A stretch of DNA of 64,000 bases, from contig NZ_SJPG01000001.1 in the NCBI RefSeq assembly GCF_007859715.1, forward strand, positions 4,490,728 through 4,554,727, written 5' to 3'. The notes beneath the pieces are model-generated. The model had not been told where the DNA came from and searched no databases. It saw nothing but the letters and a program-made list of their open reading frames with translations. The stretch is from Rubinisphaera italica (GTDB lineage Bacteria; Planctomycetota; Planctomycetia; Planctomycetales; Planctomycetaceae). The translations under genes were made by a program, and so were the position numbers. Of the stretch, positions 53,061 through 61,584 are shown one piece after another (the stretch's first letter is position 1; every line of letters starts with the position of its first letter).

Positions 53061-55112
53061 TCATCGCCGAGCATTATTCGATGCTGCCGCTCCCGTAAGA
53101 TCAAAGCAGCGCAGCTGATTTTTACCAATGGTAAATAGATGATTCTTATATACGGCGGGGTGAGAATAAATTGGAGTCCCCGGACCATACAATTCCTGAT
53201 GCCCAAGTTCCTGATAGCGATCTGACGCGGCCTTAAAAACAAATAATTCACCATCAGCTACTAGATAAATCCTCTCTCCGTCACTCATCAAAGAGGCATG
53301 ACTGTGAAATGCGTTTGCGGTTTTCTTCCAGACGATCTCAAGTGAAGGGACTTTCAGACAATACAACATTCCTTCAGAAACGCCATAGAGCATCCCCTTG
53401 ACCAGTAATGGTGTAGAAGTTTCCGGGTTTAACAACGGTTGATGACCAATCAACTTCGGTGGATCGTTTTCTGAATCCTGCATCTTATAAACGCGGCATC
53501 CATTGTTTTCAGTTGCCACTATCACATGATTCCCATCAATCAGAGGTGTTGGCACATTAAAATCTTCACTCTCTTCAGGCGTAACGCTCCACAACCGGTT
53601 TCCCGTCGCAACATCCCAGGCACCCAGAGTTGTTTTATCGTGGCCGATCACAACATTCTTAGAACCAATTCGAGCAGCAATGAACGATCCATATCCATAG
53701 TCATTTCCCGGAGTGCTCCATCGCAATTCCCCAGTTTGAGCATTCAAAGCCACCAGTGAAGACTTCGGTCCACCTGGGTTGAGGATCAACTTGCCATTAC
53801 TCAATAATGGTGAAGAACACAACCCCCACACCAGTTCCCGACCAGCTCCATATTGACTGATCACATTGGACTGCCACATTAGCTGACCATCTTTTACGCG
53901 ACAGCAATACACATTACCGTATGCGCTCTGAAACCAGACAGAGTCATTTTGAACGAGTGGAGTCGAACGTGAAGAGTTTCCGTAGTCGAGATCACCAATT
54001 GCAGGGACGACCATTTGCCAGAGCAACTCGCCCGAATCGGCATTCAAGCAAACGAAACGATCAAACTGATTGAGAAAATCGCGATCAGCAACAAACACGC
54101 GACCATCAGCAACAGCAACGCCCGCATTTGGCTCCCCTTGCAAGGGAACCTCCCATTTGAGAGGCAGTCCGGTATCGGGAGGTACAGATAACCAGTCACA
54201 CAGACCATTACGCTCTGGACCGCGCCACTGCGGCCATGCCGAATTTACTAATTTTATTTTTACCTGTTCGGTTTGTTCAATTTTGACAAACCCAAACAGA
54301 GTTTCCAGTGCCAGCAGAATTTCAGGTTTCTGAGCCGATTCCAAAATGGCCTGCTCAATTTTCTCCGAAGTTTCCGCATCCATCGATTTGGAAACGAAAG
54401 CCGTCACAAACGGAACCGGTTCCGTTTGTGCAATCACACGCAAATCCCCCTTTTTGATCGTCCCGCAGCCTTCCAGCAAAGGAGCGGCATAACTGGAAAT
54501 CACTGCGGCGGCTTTTCCCGCTCCCAAATCAACAACCTGACAAGCCCCGTCACTGCAGGCTTCGCTGATTTCCAGCTTCTCAGAAATCGTCACTCCTTGT
54601 TTCTTAAATAACTCCAAAGCAGCTTTATGTTTCTCATCGGCTGCAGCCGGGCCGAAGAAAATGCGGTAACCATTCAGATCGGAAATCTTCTGAGCCGAAT
54701 CATCATGGCGAACCAGAATCATCCCGTATTGTGTTGTCAGTCCATCCTTTCCCGTCAGGCGAGCAATCGCATTGACGGGTTGCTGAATTTTACTGGCATC
54801 GAAACGAACAACGGAATCTTTACCGATCACAATATCAACGGTCTGAATCTTATTCTCCGACTTAGCCAGCACCAGCGATTCACTGAACAAAACTTGCACA
54901 GGACGACCAAGCCGTTCTGCCAGATAATCTCCAAGCACTTCATATTTGCGCTGGGCGTATCCTTCCACACAGGGACAGGAGAGCGGAGCCGCCAAAGGGT
55001 CCATCACGACCATCGTTATCGGTCTCTCTGCTGCAATGACTGGAGAAGTGAAGAACAGACATGTCAAACACAAAACCACTGAAGCAGTCGAGAGAAACTT
55101 CATTATGCGCAT
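53061..55112 (-). CDS. Fusion of PhnD-like substrate-binding domain and PQQ-like beta-propeller
   Basis: After a signal peptide (ending near SPVIAAE), residues 30-290 match the phosphate/phosphonate PhnD-type periplasmic binding fold: YEVLGDYLAERLGRPVQV, LVRHDDSAQKISDLNGYRIFFG, ISSYAAPLLEGCG, PFVTAFVSKSMDA. Cys motifs unusual for PhnD occur (SCPCVEGYAQ and ACSDGACQ). From about residue 300 a PQQ-like propeller begins with WPQWRGPERNG and repeats such as LNADSGELLWQM and WDVATGNRLWSV. No ABC permease or ATPase is near, so it is unlikely to be a transporter component. It follows an NHL-propeller gene on the same strand, 106 bases downstream. Confidence 0.85.
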   Translation of the reverse strand: MRIMKFLSTASVVLCLTCLFFTSPVIAAERPITMVVMDPLAAPLSCPCVEGYAQRKYEVLGDYLAERLGRPVQVLFSESLVLAKSENKIQTVDIVIGKDSVVRFDASKIQQPVNAIARLTGKDGLTTQYGMILVRHDDSAQKISDLNGYRIFFGPAAADEKHKAALELFKKQGVTISEKLEISEACSDGACQVVDLGAGKAAAVISSYAAPLLEGCGTIKKGDLRVIAQTEPVPFVTAFVSKSMDAETSEKIEQAILESAQKPEILLALETLFGFVKIEQTEQVKIKLVNSAWPQWRGPERNGLCDWLSVPPDTGLPLKWEVPLQGEPNAGVAVADGRVFVADRDFLNQFDRFVCLNADSGELLWQMVVPAIGDLDYGNSSRSTPLVQNDSVWFQSAYGNVYCCRVKDGQLMWQSNVISQYGAGRELVWGLCSSPLLSNGKLILNPGGPKSSLVALNAQTGELRWSTPGNDYGYGSFIAARIGSKNVVIGHDKTTLGAWDVATGNRLWSVTPEESEDFNVPTPLIDGNHVIVATENNGCRVYKMQDSENDPPKLIGHQPLLNPETSTPLLVKGMLYGVSEGMLYCLKVPSLEIVWKKTANAFHSHASLMSDGERIYLVADGELFVFKAASDRYQELGHQELYGPGTPIYSHPAVYKNHLFTIGKNQLRCFDLTGAAASNNARR

Positions 55113-55218
55113 CCATTAAGATTAAAGGCTCAATTTTCTTCTGAGCGAATTTAAGAAATCGAAGCCTGGAAAATCTCCAGGACATCGAATTCCTATTCAA
55201 TTAGGTTTCCCAATACAA

Positions 55219-56583
55219 TCACTCGACTGTAGTGACTGAATCCGCAGCTTTACGTTTCATGACGATGATATGCGAGCGTGTCATATCCATCATGTAGACG
55301 CGATCATGATCGGGGGTCACAACAATCGAAACATTCTTACACCCAGGAACCAGACTGACGTCGCCAATCAATTCCTGATATTCACCGGTCGAAGTGAAAC
55401 GTTTGACACGACCGACATTCGATTCCGAGGTGTAGACTTCACCATCTCCAGTGATGAACACATTCATTGGATTGCAGCAACTGGAAAACCCTTCATCTCC
55501 TTCGCGATCACGCTTCCCAAACGTCGTAATCAACTCTCCATTTTCGTCATATCGGCAGACGCGATGCCGGGCGTTTTCAGCGACATAGACCTCACCATTC
55601 CCCGCTCCAATGTGCATATTTCCGCAGCAGCCGGAAAGTCCAGTGACAATCTTTTTGGAGTCCTTAAAATCGCGGGACATCCGCCAGATACAAAATCCAT
55701 GGCCGGCAGTATCGGAGGTTGCGACAAAGACATTGTCTTTCGTTGCTGCCAGAGAGGCGACGCTCTTTTTGGAATTCAGCGAAGCGAGTACGCGTTCGTT
55801 GATCGTTTTTTCATCCGTGGCAACATACTGGGAATAGGCATCCACCATCTGTTGAGCGGCCTGAATCTGACTTTTCTCTAAAGCCGTTCGTTCACTCTCG
55901 GGCTTCTTCTCCAGTTCAGCCAGACGATCTTTCTGCTGATCGAGATACGTCTGCATGCTCGCACTTTGCTGCTTAATCTGCTCGATCAACGATTTACGAA
56001 TTGTATCGGTATTCTCTTCCATATCTGCCACATGAGGCAGCTTCGCTTCGTGCAGCAATTCACCAGAAGGTGATAACTGCAGAATCGTTTCATAACCAGC
56101 GACAAAAATGGCTCCATCCGAAGCCACAAAAATTGCCTGCGGGGCCATCTGCACACTCCAGCTGTCGACCTGATTTCCCTCGGCATCAAAGACTCTAATT
56201 ACGCCCGGCTGAGTAATCGTCGTCACCGCTGGTCCATCAAGCGACTCCTGTCGGCTAACGCGAGTCCCCCCGCAGGCAGCCAGTAATCGACCATCTTTAT
56301 CGAGAGCCAATGCATGAATTGTTGTGTTCTGACCATTCTTTTCTTTGAGCTTGATCAAGTTGATCTGCTCATGAGTGGAAGGGGAGGGATTTTTGGGGGT
56401 TGAGGCAGGAACTGGGCTCGGAGAGAACAACGCTTTCAAAGCAACATTCAACGGATTTTCACTTGCCTTGGGAGGAGCTTCTTCCGCCTGCAGAGTAAAA
56501 GGACACAGGATAATCGCTCCTGTAAGTATAAGAGCCGCTTGAATTCGCTGAGGGAATCTTAGAGTAGAGAGTGAACTTCGCAT
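55219..56583 (-). CDS. Secreted NHL-type beta-propeller with double-Cys motifs
   Basis: An AAGGAG site 7 bases before the ATG fixes the start. The signal peptide ends near TLQAEE. Propeller repeats follow (HALALDKDGRLLAACGG, QAIFVASDGAIFVAGYE, LAATKDNVFVATSD, MHIGAGNGEVYVAENARHRVCRYDENGELI, NVFITGDGEVYTSESNVGRVKRF), interrupted at about residues 195-265 by a long helical, coiled-coil-like insertion (LDQQKDRLAELEKKPESER). Two vicinal Cys pairs lie on equivalent propeller loops: SGCCGNMH and SSCCNPMN. It is the upstream gene of a pair with the PhnD-PQQ fusion, so the two products probably work together outside the cytoplasm. Confidence 0.82.
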   Translation of the reverse strand: MRSSLSTLRFPQRIQAALILTGAIILCPFTLQAEEAPPKASENPLNVALKALFSPSPVPASTPKNPSPSTHEQINLIKLKEKNGQNTTIHALALDKDGRLLAACGGTRVSRQESLDGPAVTTITQPGVIRVFDAEGNQVDSWSVQMAPQAIFVASDGAIFVAGYETILQLSPSGELLHEAKLPHVADMEENTDTIRKSLIEQIKQQSASMQTYLDQQKDRLAELEKKPESERTALEKSQIQAAQQMVDAYSQYVATDEKTINERVLASLNSKKSVASLAATKDNVFVATSDTAGHGFCIWRMSRDFKDSKKIVTGLSGCCGNMHIGAGNGEVYVAENARHRVCRYDENGELITTFGKRDREGDEGFSSCCNPMNVFITGDGEVYTSESNVGRVKRFTSTGEYQELIGDVSLVPGCKNVSIVVTPDHDRVYMMDMTRSHIIVMKRKAADSVTTVE

Positions 56584-56834
56584 TGTAAAACTCCTTGGAA
56601 GTTAATGCGTGACTCCGTTTCGAGAGCAATTGCCGCCGCCAGATGTTTCGACATCAGACGTATCGATAAAGATTTTGACAGAACGTCGAAACCCCGATGG
56701 ATTCTGTATGAGAACATACCAATGAGATGTAGACGTATGTTATCTGAGAAAAGTGCAAAAAAAATGTCAGTTCTTACAAATTTCTCAAAAAATCCAATTG
56801 GTGGGAATTACTAACTCTATACCGCTGTGCAAAA

Positions 56835-57125
56835 TTATAAGACAGTCAGTTGCATTGCAAAATTGAATCCACCATCCACCTTATCTTTTGGGTAATAGCA
56901 CTGCACAAATCGAAGATATCTTGTGCAAAACTCTTTGACTGCCAGGGAGGGAGCAACCTCCTTGCGATTGGCAGTCGATTCATGCCATTCAGCAATTTTG
57001 AGAAAATAAAGCTCTTTGCTGTCTGAACTGTCGTAGCGGCCTAAATAATGTCTATTGCCGTCAATCAGAATGTAAGCTTGTTCTGTGTGTTTGTGTAAGC
57101 AGTACTTAGGAAAATTTGCACTCAT
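56835..57125 (-). pseudogene. Truncated tyrosine-recombinase N-terminus
   Basis: The 96-residue product begins MSANFPKYCLHKHTEQAYI and continues IDGNRHYLGRYDSSDSKELYFLKIAEW, a pattern I know from the N-terminal arm of planctomycete site-specific integrases (PKY-x-H-K...-LG-x-Y-x-S-x-ES...-EW). The core-binding and catalytic domains are missing; the frame stops shortly after VQCYYPKDKVDGG. It reads as the remnant of an earlier integrated element. It lies 100 bases outside the tRNA-Val scar. The match is from memory and not searched. Confidence 0.6.
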
Positions 57126-57224
57126 TTCCTATCGATTCATCTGAAAAAGGGTATCCAAAGGGTAACCCCATCAAAACATGAATCAAATGAATCAATTTAA
57201 GTAATTATGTATCAACTGCTTACG

Positions 57225-57275
<51 letters not shown>

Positions 57276-57317
57276 TAATTATTCTAATATCCTTTAAATA
57301 TAGCACGATTTGAATTG

Positions 57318-57376
57318 ATGGTATCACTTATTTTGGTGATAATTGCGTAATAGTGATACCATTCTGCTGATACCAC
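57318..57376 (+). promoter_or_regulatory. Operator-like array upstream of the integrase
   Basis: A perfect 10-base inverted repeat ATGGTATCAC (57318-57327) / GTGATACCAT (57353-57362) encloses a further GGTGATA half-site (57335-57341), and another TGATACCA lies at about 57368-57375, ten bases before the integrase ATG. Repeated half-sites over a start site suggest binding of a small dimeric repressor, perhaps the integrase's own RHH-like tail. Confidence 0.55.
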
Positions 57377-57384
57377 CCGGATAG

Positions 57385-58764
57385 ATGAACATGGATTATT
57401 ACGATTCACTCAAGCGAATCGCCGAGGAAACTGGCGAAAAGCCCACTTTACGCTGGTGGAAAGCTGGAAAGAAAAAGGGAGGGTGGCGAAAACTTAATTT
57501 TGCAGGAACAGGCAAGGCTAAAGTCTTCTTTCATCCGAACACAAAATCAGGATATGAAGAAGCCCTTCATGAATACCAACTTGCATTAGCTGAAGCATCA
57601 AGGACTGCTGAAGAAAGATTTGAGGATGAAATAATCAGTCTGTTTAAAGATACGTTCAGAGAAAAGCAGAATGTGGAAATCCCCGGCTATGCCGTAGAGC
57701 TGAAAAAAAATACTTCGAAAAACAATCGAGTAGTCTCTCAGACTATTGGATATTGGCTACAGCAGTATCTTGCAGATGTTGGTGACTGGGTTGGCAGCCG
57801 ACTGAAGGAAAATTCATTTCATGACAGGCGGTACAAAGTTCAGAGTTTTCGTAATTGGGCGAATCTTGAAGACCACATTACCGTTATTGATAATGAATAC
57901 ATTAAACAATTTCACAAATATCTTGATTCACTAAATCTGACCCCCGACTCAAAATCAGATTACTTTTCAGTCTTTCGCATGTTTACTACATGGGCTGCAA
58001 GTCGAGAAAAGTGCAAATTGAATTTGCCATCAGATTTTATGGCCAAGAAAAAGTTCCCTTTCCGGGTGCCAGAAGGCAAAGGGAATGTTCGATTGCAGAG
58101 AGCTTCGATGTTGTGGACCTGTGAAGAGTTTTCCAATTTGCTATCACTCATCCCATCTAATATGCGGTGCTTCTTGCTCCTGTTTCTTAATTGTGGCTTT
58201 CGGCACGTTGATGTTTCAGAATTGCATCACAGCAATTTGAGATTAGAACAAGGCAGAATTGTCTACCAGCGAAACAAACTGAATCAACTATTATCAGCTC
58301 CGGTTGTCTCATATCCTCTTTGGAAGGATACGCAAATTGCAATTGAAGAAAACATTTCAGATCATCCGAAATATGTCTTCCTAAATCAAAGAGGTAATCA
58401 GGTTGAAAATGCCATAAAAAGCTGGTGGAAAAGATGGAGAGAAAAAAACAAACCTCTATCCCACAAGCGTCTCGATTACCTTCGAAAAACTGGTTCAACG
58501 ATCGTACAAAGACACAATCGTGATATGGATACGTTTTATCTGGGAGAAACCTTGAAGGAGACTTCTAAATTGAAGTACTCATTCAATGATGGCAGTCCCT
58601 GTCAGGAGCTAGATAATTCAATAGCAAATCTAGGATTTGAATTTGGATTCGTGGAATCCCCACCTTCTTCAAGGATATCATTACCCTCTGACTTATTAAC
58701 TGCTCTGGAGTCGAAAGCAAAAGAAAAAGGAATACCGTTGCAAGAATATCTTGGGCAGCTGTGA
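57385..58764 (+). CDS. Tyrosine recombinase (island integrase) with RHH-like C-terminal tail
   Basis: Residues about 115-205 are a SAM-like core-binding domain (TIGYWLQQYLADVG). The catalytic domain has Arg273 in LNCGFRHVDVSEL, a candidate Lys near 298, Arg367 in LDYLRKTGST, FYLGET (383-388) and Tyr398 in KLKYS. The two usual His positions are Asp364/Tyr and Glu388, a degenerate catalytic set, so activity needs testing. The last 32 residues (SRISLPSDLLTALESKAKEK and onwards) look like a ribbon-helix-helix unit. The gene is adjacent to the tRNA-Val scar, as expected for the integrase of the island. Confidence 0.82.
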   Translation: MNMDYYDSLKRIAEETGEKPTLRWWKAGKKKGGWRKLNFAGTGKAKVFFHPNTKSGYEEALHEYQLALAEASRTAEERFEDEIISLFKDTFREKQNVEIPGYAVELKKNTSKNNRVVSQTIGYWLQQYLADVGDWVGSRLKENSFHDRRYKVQSFRNWANLEDHITVIDNEYIKQFHKYLDSLNLTPDSKSDYFSVFRMFTTWAASREKCKLNLPSDFMAKKKFPFRVPEGKGNVRLQRASMLWTCEEFSNLLSLIPSNMRCFLLLFLNCGFRHVDVSELHHSNLRLEQGRIVYQRNKLNQLLSAPVVSYPLWKDTQIAIEENISDHPKYVFLNQRGNQVENAIKSWWKRWREKNKPLSHKRLDYLRKTGSTIVQRHNRDMDTFYLGETLKETSKLKYSFNDGSPCQELDNSIANLGFEFGFVESPPSSRISLPSDLLTALESKAKEKGIPLQEYLGQL

Positions 58765-58892
58765 TCTTCCTGCCAGATATGTTCAAGTATTGCTGGTGAG
58801 ATAAATAATGCTTATTACGAATCAAAAATTTATCAATTAAATAAACCCACTCAAGAAGATCCCGACGCAATTAAAAGGGACCCATACACCAC

Positions 58893-58936
58893 CTTTTTAA
58901 AAATCATTTTCTAATTAAAAATTCTGAAACATGATT
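58893..58936 (+). repeat. Island direct repeat, copy 1
   Basis: This 44-base AT-rich sequence matches 61541-61584 at 38 of 44 positions. The first 19 bases (CTTTTTAAAAATCATTTTC) and the last 9 (AACATGATT) are identical. Copy 1 ends directly beside the stop codon of the LRR remnant. Confidence 0.8.
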
Positions 58937-58937
58937 G

Positions 58938-59225
58938 TTACGGAGGAGTAACTTTGCATCTCGGGTGAGACCGCATGAAATCGGCAATTGCTCTCTGGGT
59001 AACACGGGTATCTCTTAGTTCCAGTAATTCCAATATGGGAAACGAATCTAAATACTTCATTCCAGTATCGGTAATTCCTGTGTAGCTGAGTCGGAGGTGA
59101 CGAAGTCGTGTGAGATTTTTAAGTTTTGCAACTCCAGCATCCGTGACGTTGGTCATTGTCAAGTTGAGTCGCTGTAATGATTTCAACTGCCCAACAAATC
59201 CACAGCCTTCGTCTCCAAATAATGT
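58938..59225 (-). pseudogene. Leucine-rich-repeat protein remnant
   Basis: The frame encodes about three LRR units of the planctomycete type (SLQRLNLTMTNVTDAGVAKL, LTRLRHLRLSYTGITDTGMKYL, FPILELLELRDTRVT). It is in frame up to a stop at 59226-59228, and the residues before the TTG at 59186 (GCGFVGQLKSL) already read as LRR. The N-terminal part, including any signal peptide, is therefore lost, leaving a 5'-truncated remnant of a longer gene. Confidence 0.7.
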
Positions 59226-59881
59226 TCATGCATTGTGCAAATTGGTGAATAGAATTTTACACTCTCATTGCACAGGTAATCGATATTCAAAACTTTTTTT
59301 ATTTTTTCGAAAATTACATTTGACATTCTTTACAATCTTCAGTAACAATATCAGATGTTGCTAATGAGACTGCAATCTCGTGTCAACACATCTCCGACAC
59401 TGTTCCACAAATCATTTAAGATAAGGGGGCAGAAGTGCAGATTACTCTGAAAATTGCCAGAGAGATTCGAACCTAAGAGGTAAACTCTTCTTTAGGACTG
59501 GCAATCGAAGAGTTGTATGTAGCTTCGTTGAAGTATGATGTGTGACTGCTTATATAACCTCTGCAAAAGGTTTATAAGATTCCGACCTGTTTTAGCTGTT
59601 CTGATTTAACACACCCATTTTCACCGGGTCGCTGTAAAATCAACAACAAGCCTCATGTCATCTTCTGCCCCACAATATTTTTTTGGATTGCCGACGTTGT
59701 CGGAGTGTCGGCAGGTGATGTCAAGTATGGTAGGAGTGTGTTGCAGCCACGTTGTGCAATTTACCCTCCCTCGGTGTGAATAATATGGCACCCAGTCTAA
59801 CTGGTGACTACTAAACTTGGCATCACCATTTTTTTTGTCTCCGACATCTTCTGTTTATTCCCTAATCAGTAAGGTGTTGAA
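59226..59881. other. Long non-coding stretch within the island
   Basis: About 655 bases without a gene. It contains an 8-base perfect outer palindrome ATTGCCAG/CTGGCAAT (59453-59460 and 59498-59505) enclosing a second imperfect stem, and a perfect TGCCGAC/GTCGGCA hairpin at 59689-59713. A TGTGCAA/TTGCACA pair lies near 59236-59273. No RNA family was recognised. Confidence 0.5.
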
Positions 59882-60307
59882 ATGCTTAAAACATGGTTTG
59901 ACAATAAGTTGTTTGACAAGGTTCGGGTAGAAGTCCTCTCAAAGTCCGTAATCGCTTCTTTTGCTTTACTAGCGACATGCTGCACAGCATCTCTTTATTC
60001 TTTTCAAAGGCATGAGCCTGAATTTATTCGCAATCTATGGATTTCCATTGACGGCAGCGTGGTCATGTTTGGAAAATCGCTTGATCGTGTTGAACTGCAT
60101 GGGATGCCAGAGGGTGAATTGATTATCGAGTTCCAAAGTTGGGATAAGAAAAAAAACGTTTACCGTGGAGTCATTTACTGTCTTGACCATGGCGGAGTCG
60201 TGGGGGATGCCGTGCTTATACTTGAGCCTCGTAATCAGCTACATTTGATAGTTTCAAGCGAATTTGATGACGAATACCAATTTGATATAGTATTCAAAAC
60301 AAAGTAG
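59882..60307 (+). CDS. Hypothetical membrane-anchored protein
   Basis: The 141-residue product has one N-terminal hydrophobic helix (SKSVIASFALLATCCTASLY) and a beta-rich remainder (FIRNLWISIDGSVVMFGKSL, GELIIEFQSWDKKKNVYRGVI, HLIVSSEFDDEYQFDIVF). An AAGG site lies 7 bases before the ATG. I recognise no family. The next gene is convergent, with a gap of 23 bases. Confidence 0.65.
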   Translation: MLKTWFDNKLFDKVRVEVLSKSVIASFALLATCCTASLYSFQRHEPEFIRNLWISIDGSVVMFGKSLDRVELHGMPEGELIIEFQSWDKKKNVYRGVIYCLDHGGVVGDAVLILEPRNQLHLIVSSEFDDEYQFDIVFKTK

Positions 60308-60330
60308 CTACGCCAATATGCCTTGGGAAA

Positions 60331-60750
60331 TTATGCCGTTACCCATAATGCAATCCGCTCTTGCGTAACTGCCAGCAAAGCCTCAAGTTCCACCACTCGA
60401 CTCAAGTCTGAGTATTCCAGCAAGGAATCATTGAGCTTGAATCGTCCAATTTTCTCGGCAAGCCATGCCGCTCCCTGTTTCAACTGCCCTTGGATACTCA
60501 CTTCAAAGTCCAAGCAATGGAACACCTTCTCAACAATCTCTTTTTGCACTCGGAGATCGGACAGAAGTTGTATTAAAAAGAATCCAAGTTCTGAATTGCG
60601 GTTGCTGTTATGACAGCGCTCGATCAATTCCATTTCACCGACAATCATCGATAAATGATCGTCTAAATAAATTCGCATTCGCTTTTCTTGCATAGCTGAA
60701 CTCGCTTTTAAAAATAGGGTTTCATCAATCTCGGATGACAGGACTGACAT
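60331..60750 (-). CDS. Hypothetical alpha-helical protein
   Basis: A 139-residue soluble protein, predicted almost all-helical by its pattern (EKRMRIYLDDHLSMIVGEME, EIVEKVFHCLDFEVSIQ, VVELEALLAVTQERIALWV). It has no signal peptide or known motif. It is divergent from the DUF6933-like gene, sharing a 111-base promoter region, and convergent with the gene at 59882. The small size and island location would suit an immunity protein or antitoxin, but nothing in the sequence proves that. Confidence 0.6.
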   Translation of the reverse strand: MSVLSSEIDETLFLKASSAMQEKRMRIYLDDHLSMIVGEMELIERCHNSNRNSELGFFLIQLLSDLRVQKEIVEKVFHCLDFEVSIQGQLKQGAAWLAEKIGRFKLNDSLLEYSDLSRVVELEALLAVTQERIALWVTA

Positions 60751-60861
60751 GATCAGCTACCTGCAAATTGCCCGATCAATATGGGCATTGTTTGAATCTC
60801 CACAAACATCGAATAACGTTACTATCTGCCTGATGCAGTTTTATCTTAACGGGACGAATCA

Positions 60862-61380
60862 ATGATTTTTAGACTATCACATAAACTCAGCACGAAGATC
60901 AAATCAGGCAAGCTGAAGGAAATGCCGCTAGAAGAGAATCCGCTTGCCGACTGGTCTTCCCATCTGTTCGTTGTAGATCACACTCAATATATCATTATGA
61001 GTAATACAGAGTCGATGTACTCGTGCGTGATGTATGGCGACGACATTAACCACGACAGCCAGTTCATCCAGCGTGCATTCAGTACGATACGTGAGTTTAT
61101 GGAAGAGGATGGGCTGCTTTCTATCTATGAAGAGTTCATCATCTCCTCAAGTGGAACTGTATCCTTTGCAAAGGCACTCAATCGTCAGGTGACTGGTTCA
61201 ATGAATGAACTCGTAATGACAGCGACAACTGCGCTGGAGTCAGAAGAGATTGCTCCACATGATCTCGGTTTCGAATTGAATAATCTTTTGTTGTCAGCAA
61301 TTGCCACGAAAGCAGACCGTGGTTATGGAAGACCGAAAGAAGCCTTCAGGAAATTGGTGGATCAAAAGAGGAATGACTGA
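60862..61380 (+). CDS. DUF6933-like protein
   Basis: The N-terminus MIFRLSHKLSTKIKSGKLKE, followed by WSSHLFVVDHTQYIIMSNTES and MYSCVMYGDDIN, matches the pattern I associate with DUF6933, a family of small cytoplasmic proteins of unknown function. The C-terminal half is helical (FSTIREFMEEDGLLSIYEEF). The 172-residue product has no export signal. A hairpin terminator candidate lies 120 bases after the stop. The family match is from memory and should be searched. Confidence 0.68.
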   Translation: MIFRLSHKLSTKIKSGKLKEMPLEENPLADWSSHLFVVDHTQYIIMSNTESMYSCVMYGDDINHDSQFIQRAFSTIREFMEEDGLLSIYEEFIISSSGTVSFAKALNRQVTGSMNELVMTATTALESEEIAPHDLGFELNNLLLSAIATKADRGYGRPKEAFRKLVDQKRND

Positions 61381-61500
61381 GGCTTAGTTCAAATTTGGGG
61401 TGATCAAGGGATTCCAATTGCCGTAATGGGTAAATTCGTAAAATTTTCTGGCGGATTTTTTTACTTCGATTACCCATCATTTTAAAAAGACAATCTCAGG

Positions 61501-61529
61501 AGGTGGTCGATACTTGAAAGCGACCACCT
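61501..61529 (+). terminator. Hairpin, possible terminator of the DUF6933-like gene
   Basis: A perfect 9-base stem AGGTGGTCG/CGACCACCT encloses an 11-base loop and is followed by TTCC rather than a long T-run. It could stop transcription from 60862 or belong to the neighbouring direct repeat. Confidence 0.5.
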
Positions 61530-61540
61530 TTCCATCACTG

Positions 61541-61584
61541 CTTTTTAAAAATCATTTTCGAATTAATGTTTTTGTAACATGATT
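61541..61584 (+). repeat. Island direct repeat, copy 2
   Basis: Same 44-base sequence family as 58893-58936 and in the same orientation, 2.6 kb away. The six differences cluster in the middle of the repeat. The pair brackets the LRR remnant and three small genes. Confidence 0.8.

Noticed and set aside
59453..59505. tRNA gene suggested by the TTCGAA T-loop-like segment
   Set aside because: Acceptor-like arms pair, but only about 22 bases separate them from the supposed T arm and the T stem does not pair, so it is not a tRNA.
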